The notes below the pieces were generated by a model, which was not told the origin of the DNA, made no database searches, and saw only the letters and a program-made list of their open reading frames with translations. A stretch of 64,000 nucleotides of DNA from Flavobacterium panacagri (GTDB lineage: Bacteria; Bacteroidota; Bacteroidia; Flavobacteriales; Flavobacteriaceae), in the NCBI RefSeq assembly GCF_030378165.1, contig NZ_CP119766.1, forward strand, positions 2,356,001 through 2,420,000, in the 5' to 3' direction. Below are positions 43,408-56,600 of the stretch, piece by piece (position 1 is the first letter of the stretch; every line of letters begins with the position of its first letter). Made by a program: the position numbers and the translations under genes.

Positions 43408-44625
43408 ATGAAAATACCAAGTTTCCAGATCAAAGTACTTTTATTCATTTTGATTCTTTTACTTCAATGTTCTTTCCATGCTGTTTATTCGCAAAATAAT
43501 TCAGTTAAATCGAAAACTATTTCCTTTAAAATAAAACTAAAATCAGAAAGCAAAGTAGAAATAAAAGCTTCACCATTAAAATTCAACAAACATTTTGCTT
43601 ACAGTTTTACACTTGATGATGGATATCGTTCAGCTTATTTAACGGCTTTCCCGTTATTGAATGGAGGAAAAATCAGTAATCCGGATAAAAACGAATGGAA
43701 AGTCGATCAGGGCGGAGATGGAACAACTTCAAAAGGACTTTTTTATTCAGACGGATTCGGAAATAATATTCCGTTTAAACTGGCTTTGGCAATCAATGGT
43801 GGATCACTTCGTGATTTACCAGAAAACCGAGGACATCTTTCATGGTCAGAAATCAAAGAAATGTACAATGCAGGATGGGATATTTTAAATCATAGTTTTC
43901 ATCATGCTACTAAACACGGAACAAATTATAAAACAGAAGTAACAGAAAATACAACTTCAATTAAACAAAATCTAGATTTTACAATGTCTCATTTTGTAGT
44001 TCCGGGCGGAGAAGGAGATGAGAAGTATTATTTAGAATATGAAAAAGAAGCTCTTAATAATGGACATTTTTCTGTTGCATCTTATTATGGTACTGGCCCG
44101 GTTTATAAAGTGAATTCGAAAGTAAATTTGGATGAAATGATTTCAGCCAGAACTTTTGTATTGAGTTCAAAAGATACAACCAGTTTTGCAACAATGGATC
44201 GTTATTTAAAAACAATAGATTCGATTGTAAAACAGCCAGAACCAGTTTGGTTTAACGATTTTACCCACGGAACAGGAAATGGAAATCTTTGGAATTTAAG
44301 CATGCGTTTTCCAGATTTCAAATATTATATGACAACATTAGCAGATAAATATGGTACAAAAGGAAACGATTCCATCTGGATGGCGCCGTGGCAGGAAGTT
44401 TACGAATACATTTGGTTAAGAGACCGAATCAAAATTGAATACAAACAAAACAAAAAAGAAGTAGAAGTAACAATCATTCTTCCAGAAATTCCAGAAACGT
44501 TTCGCCACAAAGACATTTCATTAAATATAGAAACGTCATCCAAATTTGAAATCGAATCAGCCAGAGATTTGAAAATAAAAGAAGATGGAAGAACGAATCA
44601 TAAACAAATTCTAATACAATTGTAG
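43408..44625 (+). CDS. Secreted polysaccharide deacetylase-like protein
   Basis: 405 residues. Signal peptide (about 1-30, ending VYSQ), then a NodB-homology domain starting SFTLDDGYRSAYLTAFP, whose Asp-Asp matches the TFDDG motif 1. Motif 2-like ILNHSFHHATKHG has the metal histidines and a later HFVVPGGEGD fits motif 3. It would remove acetyl groups from an extracellular polysaccharide. The last ~65 residues (IKIEYKQNKKEVEVTIILPE) look like a small beta-sandwich. Substrate unknown. Single gene. Confidence 0.85.
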   Translation: MKIPSFQIKVLLFILILLLQCSFHAVYSQNNSVKSKTISFKIKLKSESKVEIKASPLKFNKHFAYSFTLDDGYRSAYLTAFPLLNGGKISNPDKNEWKVDQGGDGTTSKGLFYSDGFGNNIPFKLALAINGGSLRDLPENRGHLSWSEIKEMYNAGWDILNHSFHHATKHGTNYKTEVTENTTSIKQNLDFTMSHFVVPGGEGDEKYYLEYEKEALNNGHFSVASYYGTGPVYKVNSKVNLDEMISARTFVLSSKDTTSFATMDRYLKTIDSIVKQPEPVWFNDFTHGTGNGNLWNLSMRFPDFKYYMTTLADKYGTKGNDSIWMAPWQEVYEYIWLRDRIKIEYKQNKKEVEVTIILPEIPETFRHKDISLNIETSSKFEIESARDLKIKEDGRTNHKQILIQL

Positions 44626-44698
44626 TGGTGATATTTGTAGTAACAAATATTATAATTCTCTTAACATTCAAAAATAGAAGGCATCCGAATAAATGAGT

Positions 44699-44706
44699 TA
44701 ATTTTG
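44699..44706 (+). promoter_or_regulatory. Promoter -7 element of the flavin oxidoreductase gene
   Basis: TAATTTTG fits TAnnTTTG and lies 20 bases before the ATG at 44726, giving a very short leader. Confidence 0.5.
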
Positions 44707-44725
44707 CATATTAGCATTTTTTTAT

Positions 44726-45742
44726 ATGAAAAAAACAATTTCAGTCTCATTATTAGAGCTCGCTATCATCACTCAGGACAGCAACGCCACAGAAACATTT
44801 AAGAAAACAAAAGACATAGCGCAATTAGCAGATCAATTAGGATACAAGCGATTTTGGCTGGCAGAACATCATAATATGGCACATGTTGCCAGTACAGCAA
44901 CAGTAGTTTTAATTGGTTATATAGCAGGTCAGACACAAAATATAAGAGTTGGTTCAGGAGGAATTATGCTTCCGAATCATTCTCCTTTAGTAGTTGCAGA
45001 ACAATTTGGAACACTTGAAACGCTTTACCCAAACCGAATCGATTTAGGTTTAGGAAGAGCACCAGGAACAGATCAGCCAACGGCAGAAGCCATTAGAAAA
45101 GACTTTTTTGAGCAGGCACAGCGTTTTCCGCAAAACGTAAGCAAACTTCAGGAGTATTTTTCAAGCGAAAATGCCACAGGAAAAGTCCGTGCTTTTCCAG
45201 CCGAAGGTTTAAAAGTGCCAATCTGGATTTTAGGATCAAGTATGGACAGTGCGGCCTTGGCGGCAGCTTATGGTTTGCCTTATGCTTTTGCTGGACATTT
45301 TGCACCAAAGCTGATGATTCAAGCATTTGAGTTTTATCGCGAAAATTTCCAGCCTTCAGAGTTTTTAGATAAACCTAAAACAATGTCATGCGTAAACGTA
45401 ATCGCAGCTGATACTAATGAAGATGCGGAGTTATTGTCTACAAGTTTGTATCAAATGTTTCTAAACTTAATTAGAAACGATCGTAAAGGTTTACAGCCAC
45501 CCGTTCCGTCATTAGATGATATTATGAACGAAGCAGAACGTTTTCACGTTAATCAAATGACAGCTGGAACTTTTACTGGAAACAAAGAACAACTAATAAT
45601 TGATCTGAAGAAATTCATCGACTATGCCAAAATCGACGAACTAATGGTAACAAGTCCAATCTTCGATCATCAGGCAAAACTAAAAAGCATCCAAATCACA
45701 AAAGAAGTGATCGATAGTCTAAACGAAAGCATACATATATAA
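44726..45742 (+). CDS. LLM-class flavin-dependent oxidoreductase (luciferase-like)
   Basis: 338 residues, cytoplasmic TIM-barrel. Landmarks: SVSLLELAII near the start, RFWLAEHHNMAHVASTATVVLIGYIA, IRVGSGGIMLPNHSPLVVAEQFGTLETLYPNRIDLGLGRAPG and WILGSSMDSA. These are typical of the alkanal monooxygenase alpha-like family (YhbW/YajO-type LLM proteins) that use F420 or FMN; the Bacteroidota members are FMN-type. Reaction unknown. Single gene, with a terminator-like hairpin 40 bases downstream. Confidence 0.92.
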   Translation: MKKTISVSLLELAIITQDSNATETFKKTKDIAQLADQLGYKRFWLAEHHNMAHVASTATVVLIGYIAGQTQNIRVGSGGIMLPNHSPLVVAEQFGTLETLYPNRIDLGLGRAPGTDQPTAEAIRKDFFEQAQRFPQNVSKLQEYFSSENATGKVRAFPAEGLKVPIWILGSSMDSAALAAAYGLPYAFAGHFAPKLMIQAFEFYRENFQPSEFLDKPKTMSCVNVIAADTNEDAELLSTSLYQMFLNLIRNDRKGLQPPVPSLDDIMNEAERFHVNQMTAGTFTGNKEQLIIDLKKFIDYAKIDELMVTSPIFDHQAKLKSIQITKEVIDSLNESIHI

Positions 45743-45861
45743 GTATAAAGTATACTATAATAAGAGTAGATTTTATTCCCACAACCCGGCAGGTTTTAAA
45801 AATCTGCCGGGTTTATTTTTATACATATATAAGTAGAGAAGTATACTATAATATATAAGAG
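45731..45861. repeat. Direct repeats flanking a REP-like terminator hairpin
   Basis: A ~32-base near-identical direct repeat (ATACATATATAAGTA...AGTATACTATAATA) occurs at 45731-45766 and again at 45831-45861. Between them lies the hairpin AACCCGGCAG...CTGCCGGGTT (45783-45812) followed by T-rich sequence, which would end the oxidoreductase transcript. The first repeat overlaps the last codons of that gene. The layout looks like a hairpin element inserted with duplication of flanking DNA. Confidence 0.6.
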
Positions 45862-45920
45862 AAAAAGCTAATATGTGAGGCCGGGCTAAGTTGAAGTCCT
45901 TTTAAGTTTAGAATTTTAAT

Positions 45921-46000
45921 AGGGAGCTTAATCCCGCTATCCGTTCCAATCTTTTGTGCCGAACCCCGGCACAAAAGGATTTCCACTTCTATCGGGGCTA
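45921..46000 (-). repeat. Structured intergenic repeat, copy C
   Basis: Minus-strand reading: AGCCCCGATAG, GGAAATCCTTTT, perfect hairpin GTGCCG / CGGCAC extended by CTTTT / AAAAG, then GATTGGAACGGATAGCGGGATTAAGCT. Closest to copy B; the hairpin loop GGGTT is shared with copy A. Confidence 0.65.
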
Positions 46001-46281
46001 TGACATCTGTTTTCAGAAGAAAAAATTGGCATCTCATTGTCTTTGTGAGATTAAAATTGTCAGAAAGGAAAACTTCAGACTTTGATTTCTCTTCAGGAAA
46101 CTGCCTTTAAGGCTGAAAACTCCTCAAAAACTATATAGACAAACAGGCTGAAAATGGATAAAAACAAAAGGAAAGCAGAAAAAACCGACAAAGCGTCAAA
46201 AAAATTTTCCATATAAATCAGCTGTTATGAGTGAGTTAAGAAAAAGATTGTAAAAAGAACAAAAAAAGGCGGATAAAAAGC
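46001..46281. other. Gene-free stretch before the rRNA promoters
   Basis: A-rich sequence with no credible gene, repeat or hairpin. It may hold upstream activating sequence for the rRNA promoters, but nothing specific is visible. Confidence 0.4.
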
Positions 46282-46311
46282 TTGCAGAAGCGGAAAAAGG
46301 TTCTACTTTTG
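46282..46311 (+). promoter_or_regulatory. rRNA promoter P1
   Basis: TTG (46282-46284, in CTTGCAG) and TACTTTTG (46304-46311) with 19 bases between, followed by GCACCC. Matches the Bacteroidota -33/-7 consensus. Confidence 0.75.
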
Positions 46312-46403
46312 CACCCGCAGAAGCGAAGACGTTCACAGCAATACCGGCAGGAGACTGATCAGAAAGAGAAAAGAGATTTTCGAAAAAAAAGATTAAAAAA
46401 GTC

Positions 46404-46434
46404 TTGCAGGATTGGGAAAAGCGTTTTACATTTG
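46404..46434 (+). promoter_or_regulatory. rRNA promoter P2
   Basis: TTG (46404-46406, in CTTGCAGG) and TACATTTG (46427-46434), 20-base spacer, followed by GCACCCC. The -7 end lies 123 bases after that of P1. Confidence 0.78.
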
Positions 46435-46527
46435 CACCCCGCAAATACGGGAAGTTCACTGAAAGATTGGGAGGGAATGCTGAAGAAATGAAACGAAAAA
46501 AAAGTTTCAAAAATTTTCAAATTTTCC

Positions 46528-46558
46528 TTGCAGGAAACAAAAAGAATTTTTAGTTTTG
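46528..46558 (+). promoter_or_regulatory. rRNA promoter P3
   Basis: TTG (46528-46530, in CTTGCAGG) and TAGTTTTG (46551-46558), 20-base spacer, followed by GCACCCGC. The -7 end lies 124 bases after that of P2 and about 172 bases before mature 16S. Confidence 0.8.
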
Positions 46559-46729
46559 CACCCGCTTTGAGATACAGGCGGAGATAAAAAAGAAATACAC
46601 GTTCGTAGACATATTGAATTGACAGCCGTTCTGAAAGAGATTTCAGAACAGAAAAGAATAAGAGTAATAGAATCGTAAGATTCGGAAAGAACCGATAGAT
46701 AAGGCATCGCATAAATAATATAAAAATAT
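46559..46729 (+). other. 16S rRNA leader
   Basis: Contains the hairpin TTCTGAAA / TTTCAGAA (46629-46648), a GACATATTGA word (46608-46617) that recurs before 23S at 48653-48662, and AAGGCATC (46701-46708), which can pair with GATGCCTT after 16S (48287-48294) as a processing stem. Confidence 0.6.
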
Positions 46730-48244
<1,515 letters not shown>

Positions 48245-48369
48245 TAGAGCCCTGACCGTTAGCATTGATGCACGTCAGGGAAATAAGATGCCTTAAATAA
48301 GGTTTTGGATTTAAGATTGTATTACTCTTGCTGTTAATTTAAAAAAATGATAAAACTTAAGTAAAACAG

Positions 48370-48443
48370 AGTCTCGTAGCTCAGCTGGTTAGAGTACTAC
48401 ACTGATAATGTAGGGGTCGGCAGTTCGAGTCTGCCCGGGACTA
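48370..48443 (+). tRNA. tRNA-Ile (GAT)
   Basis: 74 bases. Acceptor AGTCTCG / CGGGACT with discriminator A; anticodon stem CTACA / TGTAG with loop CTGATAA giving GAT; T-arm GGTTCGAGTC-type. In the 16S-23S spacer. CCA is not encoded. Confidence 0.97.
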
Positions 48444-48544
48444 CTATTTGGCTTAGGAAAAGGAAATTTTAGAGGTTGAGTTGCACTTTTAGTGAACCGT
48501 TTTGAACTGTTAACTGAAAACTGTTAACTGCATACTGAAAAAAC

Positions 48545-48618
48545 GGGGGATTAGCTCAGCTGGCTAGAGCGCCTGCCTTGCACGCAGGAGGCCAACGGTT
48601 CGACTCCGTTATTCTCCA
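48545..48618 (+). tRNA. tRNA-Ala (TGC)
   Basis: 74 bases. Acceptor GGGGGAT / ATTCTCC including the G3-U70 pair that marks alanine tRNA; anticodon loop CTTGCAC gives TGC. Second tRNA of the 16S-23S spacer. CCA not encoded. Confidence 0.97.
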
Positions 48619-48653
48619 CGAATTTACTCAGAGAAGTAAATAAAAGTTCATTG

Positions 48654-48671
48654 ACATATTGAGATAAGAAA
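48654..48671 (+). other. 5' arm of 23S processing stem
   Basis: ACATATTGAGATAAGAAA can pair with the sequence at 51692-51710 after 23S (TTTCTTTATCTCAGTATGT) with one bulge and one G-T pair, forming an RNase III-type stem that brackets the 23S gene. Confidence 0.55.
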
Positions 48672-48752
48672 ATAATAAGAAAGTAGAAAGCGTTTTTATT
48701 AGCAATAATAAAAACAAAAAAAACGGTCCTGTTTTAATTAACAGGATTGGTA

Positions 48753-51632
<2,880 letters not shown>

Positions 51633-51691
51633 ACATAATTTTTCTCTCCCGTCCCAGACGGGAGAGAAGGAACTTTCTTAAAAAACTTATG

Positions 51692-51710
51692 TTTCTTTAT
51701 CTCAGTATGT
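51692..51710 (+). other. 3' arm of 23S processing stem
   Basis: Pairs with 48654-48671 (see that entry). Lies 60 bases after the 23S end and before 5S. Confidence 0.5.
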
Positions 51711-51762
51711 TAAAATATTGTCCGCACGCGGAAGGTAATTAGATATTAATTACTGAAAACCT

Positions 51763-51872
51763 TAAGGTGGTTATTGCGGCGGGGCTCACCTCTTCCCATC
51801 CCGAACAGAGAAGTTAAGCCCGCCTGCGCAGATGGTACTGCATCATTGTGGGAGAGTATGTCGCCGCCTTTC
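51763..51872 (+). rRNA. 5S ribosomal RNA
   Basis: About 110 bases, with AAGGTGG / CCGCCTT terminal stem (51764-51770, 51864-51870), CCCATCCCGAACAGAGAAG and AAGCCCGCC loops typical of 5S. Last gene of the rRNA part of the operon. Confidence 0.96.
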
Positions 51873-51877
51873 TTTTG

Positions 51878-51911
51878 AAAACCCTGTTTAAAATAACAGG
51901 GTTTTTTATTC
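51878..51911 (+). terminator. Terminator-like hairpin after 5S rRNA
   Basis: Perfect 11-bp stem AAAACCCTGTT / AACAGGGTTTT with a 6-base loop and a T-rich tail. It lies between 5S and two further tRNA genes, so read-through or a separate promoter is needed for those. Confidence 0.85.
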
Positions 51912-51937
51912 TAAATTTTACTTGTATAAGTAAAAAA

Positions 51938-52010
51938 GGTACCTTAGCTCAGATGGTAGAGCAATGGACTGAAAATCCATGTGTCCCTGGTTCGATCCCT
52001 GGAGGTACCA
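51938..52010 (+). tRNA. tRNA-Phe (GAA)
   Basis: 73 bases. Acceptor GGTACCT / AGGTACC with discriminator A; anticodon loop CTGAAAA gives GAA. Follows the 5S terminator by 26 bases. CCA not encoded. Confidence 0.97.
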
Positions 52011-52016
52011 CATAAT

Positions 52017-52102
52017 GCTCGGATGGTGAAATTGGTAGACACGCTGGACTTAAAATCCAGTGAACAGCAATGTTCGTGCGGGTTCAAGTCCCGCTCTGAG
52101 TA
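52017..52102 (+). tRNA. tRNA-Leu (TAA)
   Basis: 86 bases with a long variable arm. Acceptor GCTCGGA / TCTGAGT with discriminator A; anticodon loop CTTAAAA gives TAA; D-arm TGGTGAAATTGGTAGACAC typical of Leu. Six bases after tRNA-Phe, so the two are cotranscribed. Confidence 0.97.
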
Positions 52103-52104
52103 CT

Positions 52105-52145
52105 AAAAGCTTTAAGAAATTAGTTTTCTTAAAGCTTTTTTTATT
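52105..52145 (+). terminator. Terminator after tRNA-Leu
   Basis: Stem of about 15 bp (AAAAGCTTTAAGAAA with TTTCTTAAAGCTTTT) and a T-run, beginning 3 bases after the tRNA. Confidence 0.9.
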
Positions 52146-52300
52146 TTATTATACTTTATTATTAAAATTTTTTAGATCAGTTAATCAGTGATAGAGTTAA
52201 AAATGTAGAGACTTCCTGTGCTAGAAGCTAAAGGGAATATTTTTAAAAGGCTCATTAATATAAAATTTGTTTTTTTTAATTAGAATTTCTTTTAAACTGA

Positions 52301-52404
52301 GTGTGCGTTAGGGATGGGAGCGACATCCTTCTACTTTTTTCTTAAAAAAGCAAAAGATACAGCCGTATTTCGAACCCTCGGGACGATCCGTAGGGAAACG
52401 CCCG
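52301..52404 (+). repeat. Structured intergenic repeat, copy D
   Basis: Outer GCGTT / AACGC pairing, conserved AGGGATGGGAGCGACATCC, an inner hairpin CTTTTTT / AAAAAAG, AAAAGATACAGCC, then CGGGA and GGGAAACGCCCG. Belongs with copy A. It lies in the otherwise gene-free gap (52146-52417) between the tRNA terminator and the stop of the peptidase gene. Confidence 0.6.
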
Positions 52405-52417
52405 AATTATTTGTAAT

Positions 52418-53434
52418 TTATTTTTTTTGATCATTAACATCATTAATAAACTGAATGACACCATTCATAAATACTTTTTGATCGTCCCACATGGCTAAAT
52501 GGCTTCCGTTTGGACAGTATAAGTAACGCCCTTTTTTAACTAATTTGCTCTGTTCTTCCATTGCTTTTGGATCCATAGTATCGTATTTGGCACCAATCAT
52601 TAGTGTTGGAACTGTAATCTCATGTAGTCTATTTTTAATGTCCCATTTGGCTAGACGGCCACTGATTCCGAATTCACTTGGACCTTGCATTAAGGTATAA
52701 ATTTCTCCGTTAGCATGTTTACTGGCACGATTCAGTCCATCTGGCCATTCTTCTAAACGGCATAAATGCTCTTTATAGAAATTTGGAATTAGTAATTCCA
52801 TGTACCTTGGATTGCTAAAGTCTTTTTTTGCTTCTAATTCTCTTATTTCTTTGAGAACTTCTGGTTTCATTTGTTTGGCTAAAACCTCATCAGCATATTT
52901 TCCATATTCGGGTGCACTTGCCATCATATTAGCAACTAGCAATCCTTTCATATTTTGTTGGTATTTTAATGCGTATTCCATTGCTAATATACCGCCCCAA
53001 GAATTTCCTAATACATAAAAATTGTCTTTGTCAGCATTAATGGCTTTTCGAACTTGCTCTACCTCATCAACAAATCGATCTATTGTCCATAGACTGCTGT
53101 CTTTGGGCTGATCGCTGTAGTAAGAACCCAATTGATCATATTCGTAAAATTCGAATCCTTCACGTTGGAAAAAAGTTTCGAAGCATTCCATGTATTCATG
53201 TGTCATTGCAGGGCCTCCATGTAAGAGTAAAACTTTAATTTTTGGATTATTTCCAAAACGTTTTGTCCAGACTTTAAATTCGCCAACAGGTGTTTTTATT
53301 GGAATCATTTTTACTCCAGCTGCTTCTATTTTGTTATTTTCATAGGTAAAATAATCTGATAAAAAATTGGTTTTATTTTCATTTTTACAAGAGGTTAGAA
53401 GAAAGAGAGCCGAGAGAGCAATGATGTAGCGCAT
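52418..53434 (-). CDS. Proline iminopeptidase-family lipoprotein
   Basis: 338 residues. Lipoprotein signal with lipobox LTSC (Cys at about 16). Alpha/beta hydrolase fold with oxyanion segment LLLHGGPAMTHEYM, nucleophile Ser in VLGNSWGGILAMEYA, an Asp in GAKYDTMDP and a His in CPNGSHLAMWDD. This matches the prolyl iminopeptidase/tricorn-interacting factor group that releases N-terminal proline or other residues from peptides. It would act at the membrane, periplasmic side. Single gene. Substrate range not decidable. Confidence 0.9.
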   Translation of the reverse strand: MRYIIALSALFLLTSCKNENKTNFLSDYFTYENNKIEAAGVKMIPIKTPVGEFKVWTKRFGNNPKIKVLLLHGGPAMTHEYMECFETFFQREGFEFYEYDQLGSYYSDQPKDSSLWTIDRFVDEVEQVRKAINADKDNFYVLGNSWGGILAMEYALKYQQNMKGLLVANMMASAPEYGKYADEVLAKQMKPEVLKEIRELEAKKDFSNPRYMELLIPNFYKEHLCRLEEWPDGLNRASKHANGEIYTLMQGPSEFGISGRLAKWDIKNRLHEITVPTLMIGAKYDTMDPKAMEEQSKLVKKGRYLYCPNGSHLAMWDDQKVFMNGVIQFINDVNDQKK

Positions 53435-53523
53435 GGTTTTAGTTTTTAATGGTTTAGACTAATTTACAAATTAAATTTAGCAGTGCAGTTTTTGATGGTA
53501 GTATTTTATACTAGAGTTCAAAA

Positions 53524-53570
53524 ATCACTATTTATAGTGATGTGAAAGAAATAGTGAGATTATAGTTTTG
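53524..53570 (+). promoter_or_regulatory. Promoter of the giant adhesin gene with upstream palindrome
   Basis: TAGTTTTG (53563-53570) fits TAnnTTTG, 37 bases before the ATG. A perfect 8-bp palindrome ATCACTAT / ATAGTGAT with 2-base spacer (53524-53541) ends 21 bases upstream of it, where the -33 element would lie. It could be an operator. Confidence 0.5.
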
Positions 53571-53607
53571 CGCTTTAAATAGTATTTGCAAATTATAATA
53601 CCTCTGT

Positions 53608-56600
53608 ATGATAAAATTCAAGAATTTAACTAAAAAAGCTGAGTTAGTTTTACTGTTTGCAACTTTTTTTTCTTTTGTGTCAATTTATGCGCAGGAAAAA
53701 GAGGTTAATAAATTAAATTCAAATATTGTTACGCTTGCTACCAAGAATGATTTTCATTCGGCTAGTAAAACTATAAAAGTAACCTCAAAAAGCGCTGTTG
53801 CTAAAACAGCTAAATCTGCTGCAGACACAGAACCGCCAACGTTAATTTGCCCATCCAATCAACAATTGAGTTGTGGAATGCCTGTTCCAAGTTATTTCGA
53901 TTTGCTGACAGTCAATGATAATATTGATACTGAAATCGATGTAACACAATATCCAGGTGAAGGTTCTTTTTTTTATGACGGAATGGAGATTCAATTTACT
54001 GCAACAGATGATGCTGGGAACACGAGTAATTGCAGTATTATTGTTACTGCTGTTACTCCAGATGTTACTCCGCCAACATTTACTTGTCCAACGAACATTA
54101 AATTGAACTGTGGTGATGCTATACCCAATTACGCGATTAGCCCTGTTATGAATCTTAATGATGATTGCAGTATTAATTTAAAATACAAAATGACACCTGC
54201 AGCGGGAACCATTTTTTATGGTAATCCAACTCCAGTTGAAATCGAATATTCTGATAAGGCTGGTAATAAATCCTATTGCAATTTTACAATTACTTCTGAT
54301 ACCGATGTTACAAAACCTGTTATTACAAACTGTCCAGGAACTCAATTTCTCGCGTGTGGTTTGACTCTTCCAGATTATAAAAGCTGGATAACAGTTAATG
54401 ATAATTGTGATGGGCTTTTAAGTATATCTCAATCTCCAGCTCCCGAAAGCGCTATTACATCAGGTATGACGGTTATTCTAACAGTGAAAGATGCCTCGAA
54501 TAATACTTCAACTTGTAGTTTTATTGTTAATTCTTCTCCCGATATCATAAAACCTATAATTAGCTGTCCGAGCAATAAGAAACTGGCTTTGGGCAGTATT
54601 TTACCTAATTATTTTAGCGAAGTTATAGTAGTTGATAATTGCGATGTGAGTCCAATTATCACACAAAGTCCTGTTTCTGGTACAGCCTTTATACCCGGTA
54701 TGACGGTTAGAATGACAGCAACTGATCATTCTGGAAATAGTGAATTTTGTACTTTTATAGTCGAAGCGATTAGTAGTTCAGATATTGAACCACCAGTTAT
54801 TTCTTGTCCTGTAAATCAGGAATTATTTGCGAATTCTACTCTGCCCAATTACGTTTCTTTTTTAGTAGATATCACAGATAATGTTACAGATCCATTTGAT
54901 TTGGTTTTTACGCAAACTCCTAGTCAGGGAACTTTATTTACTTCTGACACAAATGTAAAAATTACCGCAACTGATGCTGCAGGAAACAGCAGTTCATGTA
55001 CTTTTTTAGTAAAATTAAAAACTAGTACGGAAGAAATTAATTGTAAAACAACAAGTTTTAATGTCTCAAATTTAAATGGAAGCAACGGTTTTACTGTTTT
55101 TGGAGATACAAAAGTCAGAGAATCTGGTTTTAGTGTGAAAACAGCCGGAGATGTAAACAATGATGGTATAGATGATTTTATAATTGGGGCTCCTGGAAAT
55201 TATAATCCTTGGTACGGAAAAGATAAAGTTTATAAAATTATTCACGGAGCTGCTTTTGTTGTTTTTGGCAAAAGCACTGGTTTTTCACCCAATATAGATT
55301 TAGGATTGCTGGACGGAACAAATGGCTTTGCTGTTCGAAATGATACTCCATCAAACAATTTTCCTGAAACGGGGTATGATGTAAGCAGTGCTGGAGATAT
55401 AAATGGTGATGGTATAGATGATTTTATGATTAGTGATCCAATAAGACAATCTACTTATGGAAATGAAGTTGGGCATGTATATTTCATTTTTGGAAAAAGT
55501 GGAGGGTTTCCTGCTGATTTTAATTTATCTTCTTTAAATGGCACAAATGGTTTTACTCTTATAGGTAATGAAAATTATGGTAATGTAGGCAATGAAATAA
55601 GCTCAGTAGGAGATATAAATGGAGATGGTTTTCAGGATATAGCTGTAATTACTAGAGGATCTGGGGCAGGAAATGGAAAATGTGTCATTATCTATGGGAA
55701 AAATGGAAGCTTTCCAGCAATTATTAGAGTCAATGAAATTAATGGCTCAAACGGTTTTATTATTACAGGAGATCCTATAATTGGAAAAATTGGTATAAAT
55801 GTTTCAGGTTTAGGAGATGTAAATGGAGATAATATTCCAGATATAGGTATAGGTTATAATAATGCTGCACCAAGTAGAGTGTTTATAATTTTTGGACGCT
55901 CAGCTAATTTTCCTGCAGTATTCAATGTTTCGGAAATAAATGGAACAAATGGATTTGTGATTGAAAACTCCGAAACTCCAATAAATTCTTATGCTGAAAT
56001 TGCTAAGGCCGGAGATGTTAATGGGGATGGATTTAATGACATTTTTGTAACATCAAGCTATGTACTATTTGGAAGAAGTACTTTTCCTAAAACTGTTGAT
56101 TTAAAGGATTTAAATGGAAGCAATGGATTCAAAGTAACAAATTATTTTGGCAATAACTTTGGAGGAGCAGGAGATTTTAACGGAGACGGAATTGATGATT
56201 GTTTCTTTGATAGTGGTATTTTATATGGAAAAAAGGCGTGGAATTCAGCTGTAAATTTAAGTTACATCTCTAATAAAGAGTTTTTAAAACTTAATATAGC
56301 AGATACGTATAGTCATAAAACCGCTATAAATTTTGCGGGAGATGTCAATAAAGATGGAATAAGTGACTTAATTATTGGAAGTTATCGTGACTCGTATGGA
56401 AGTAATTTAAAGGTGAATTGGAATCCTGGCAGCGCTTATGTGGTTTTTGGAAAAAAAATAGCAGATACAGAAAAACCAATCATCGCTAATTGTCCTGCAA
56501 ATCAAGTTTTAGGTATAGGAGATTTAATTCCTGATTATACAAAATCAATTACCGTTACGGATAATTGTGATAGTAAACCTTTAATGACACAAACTCCGAT

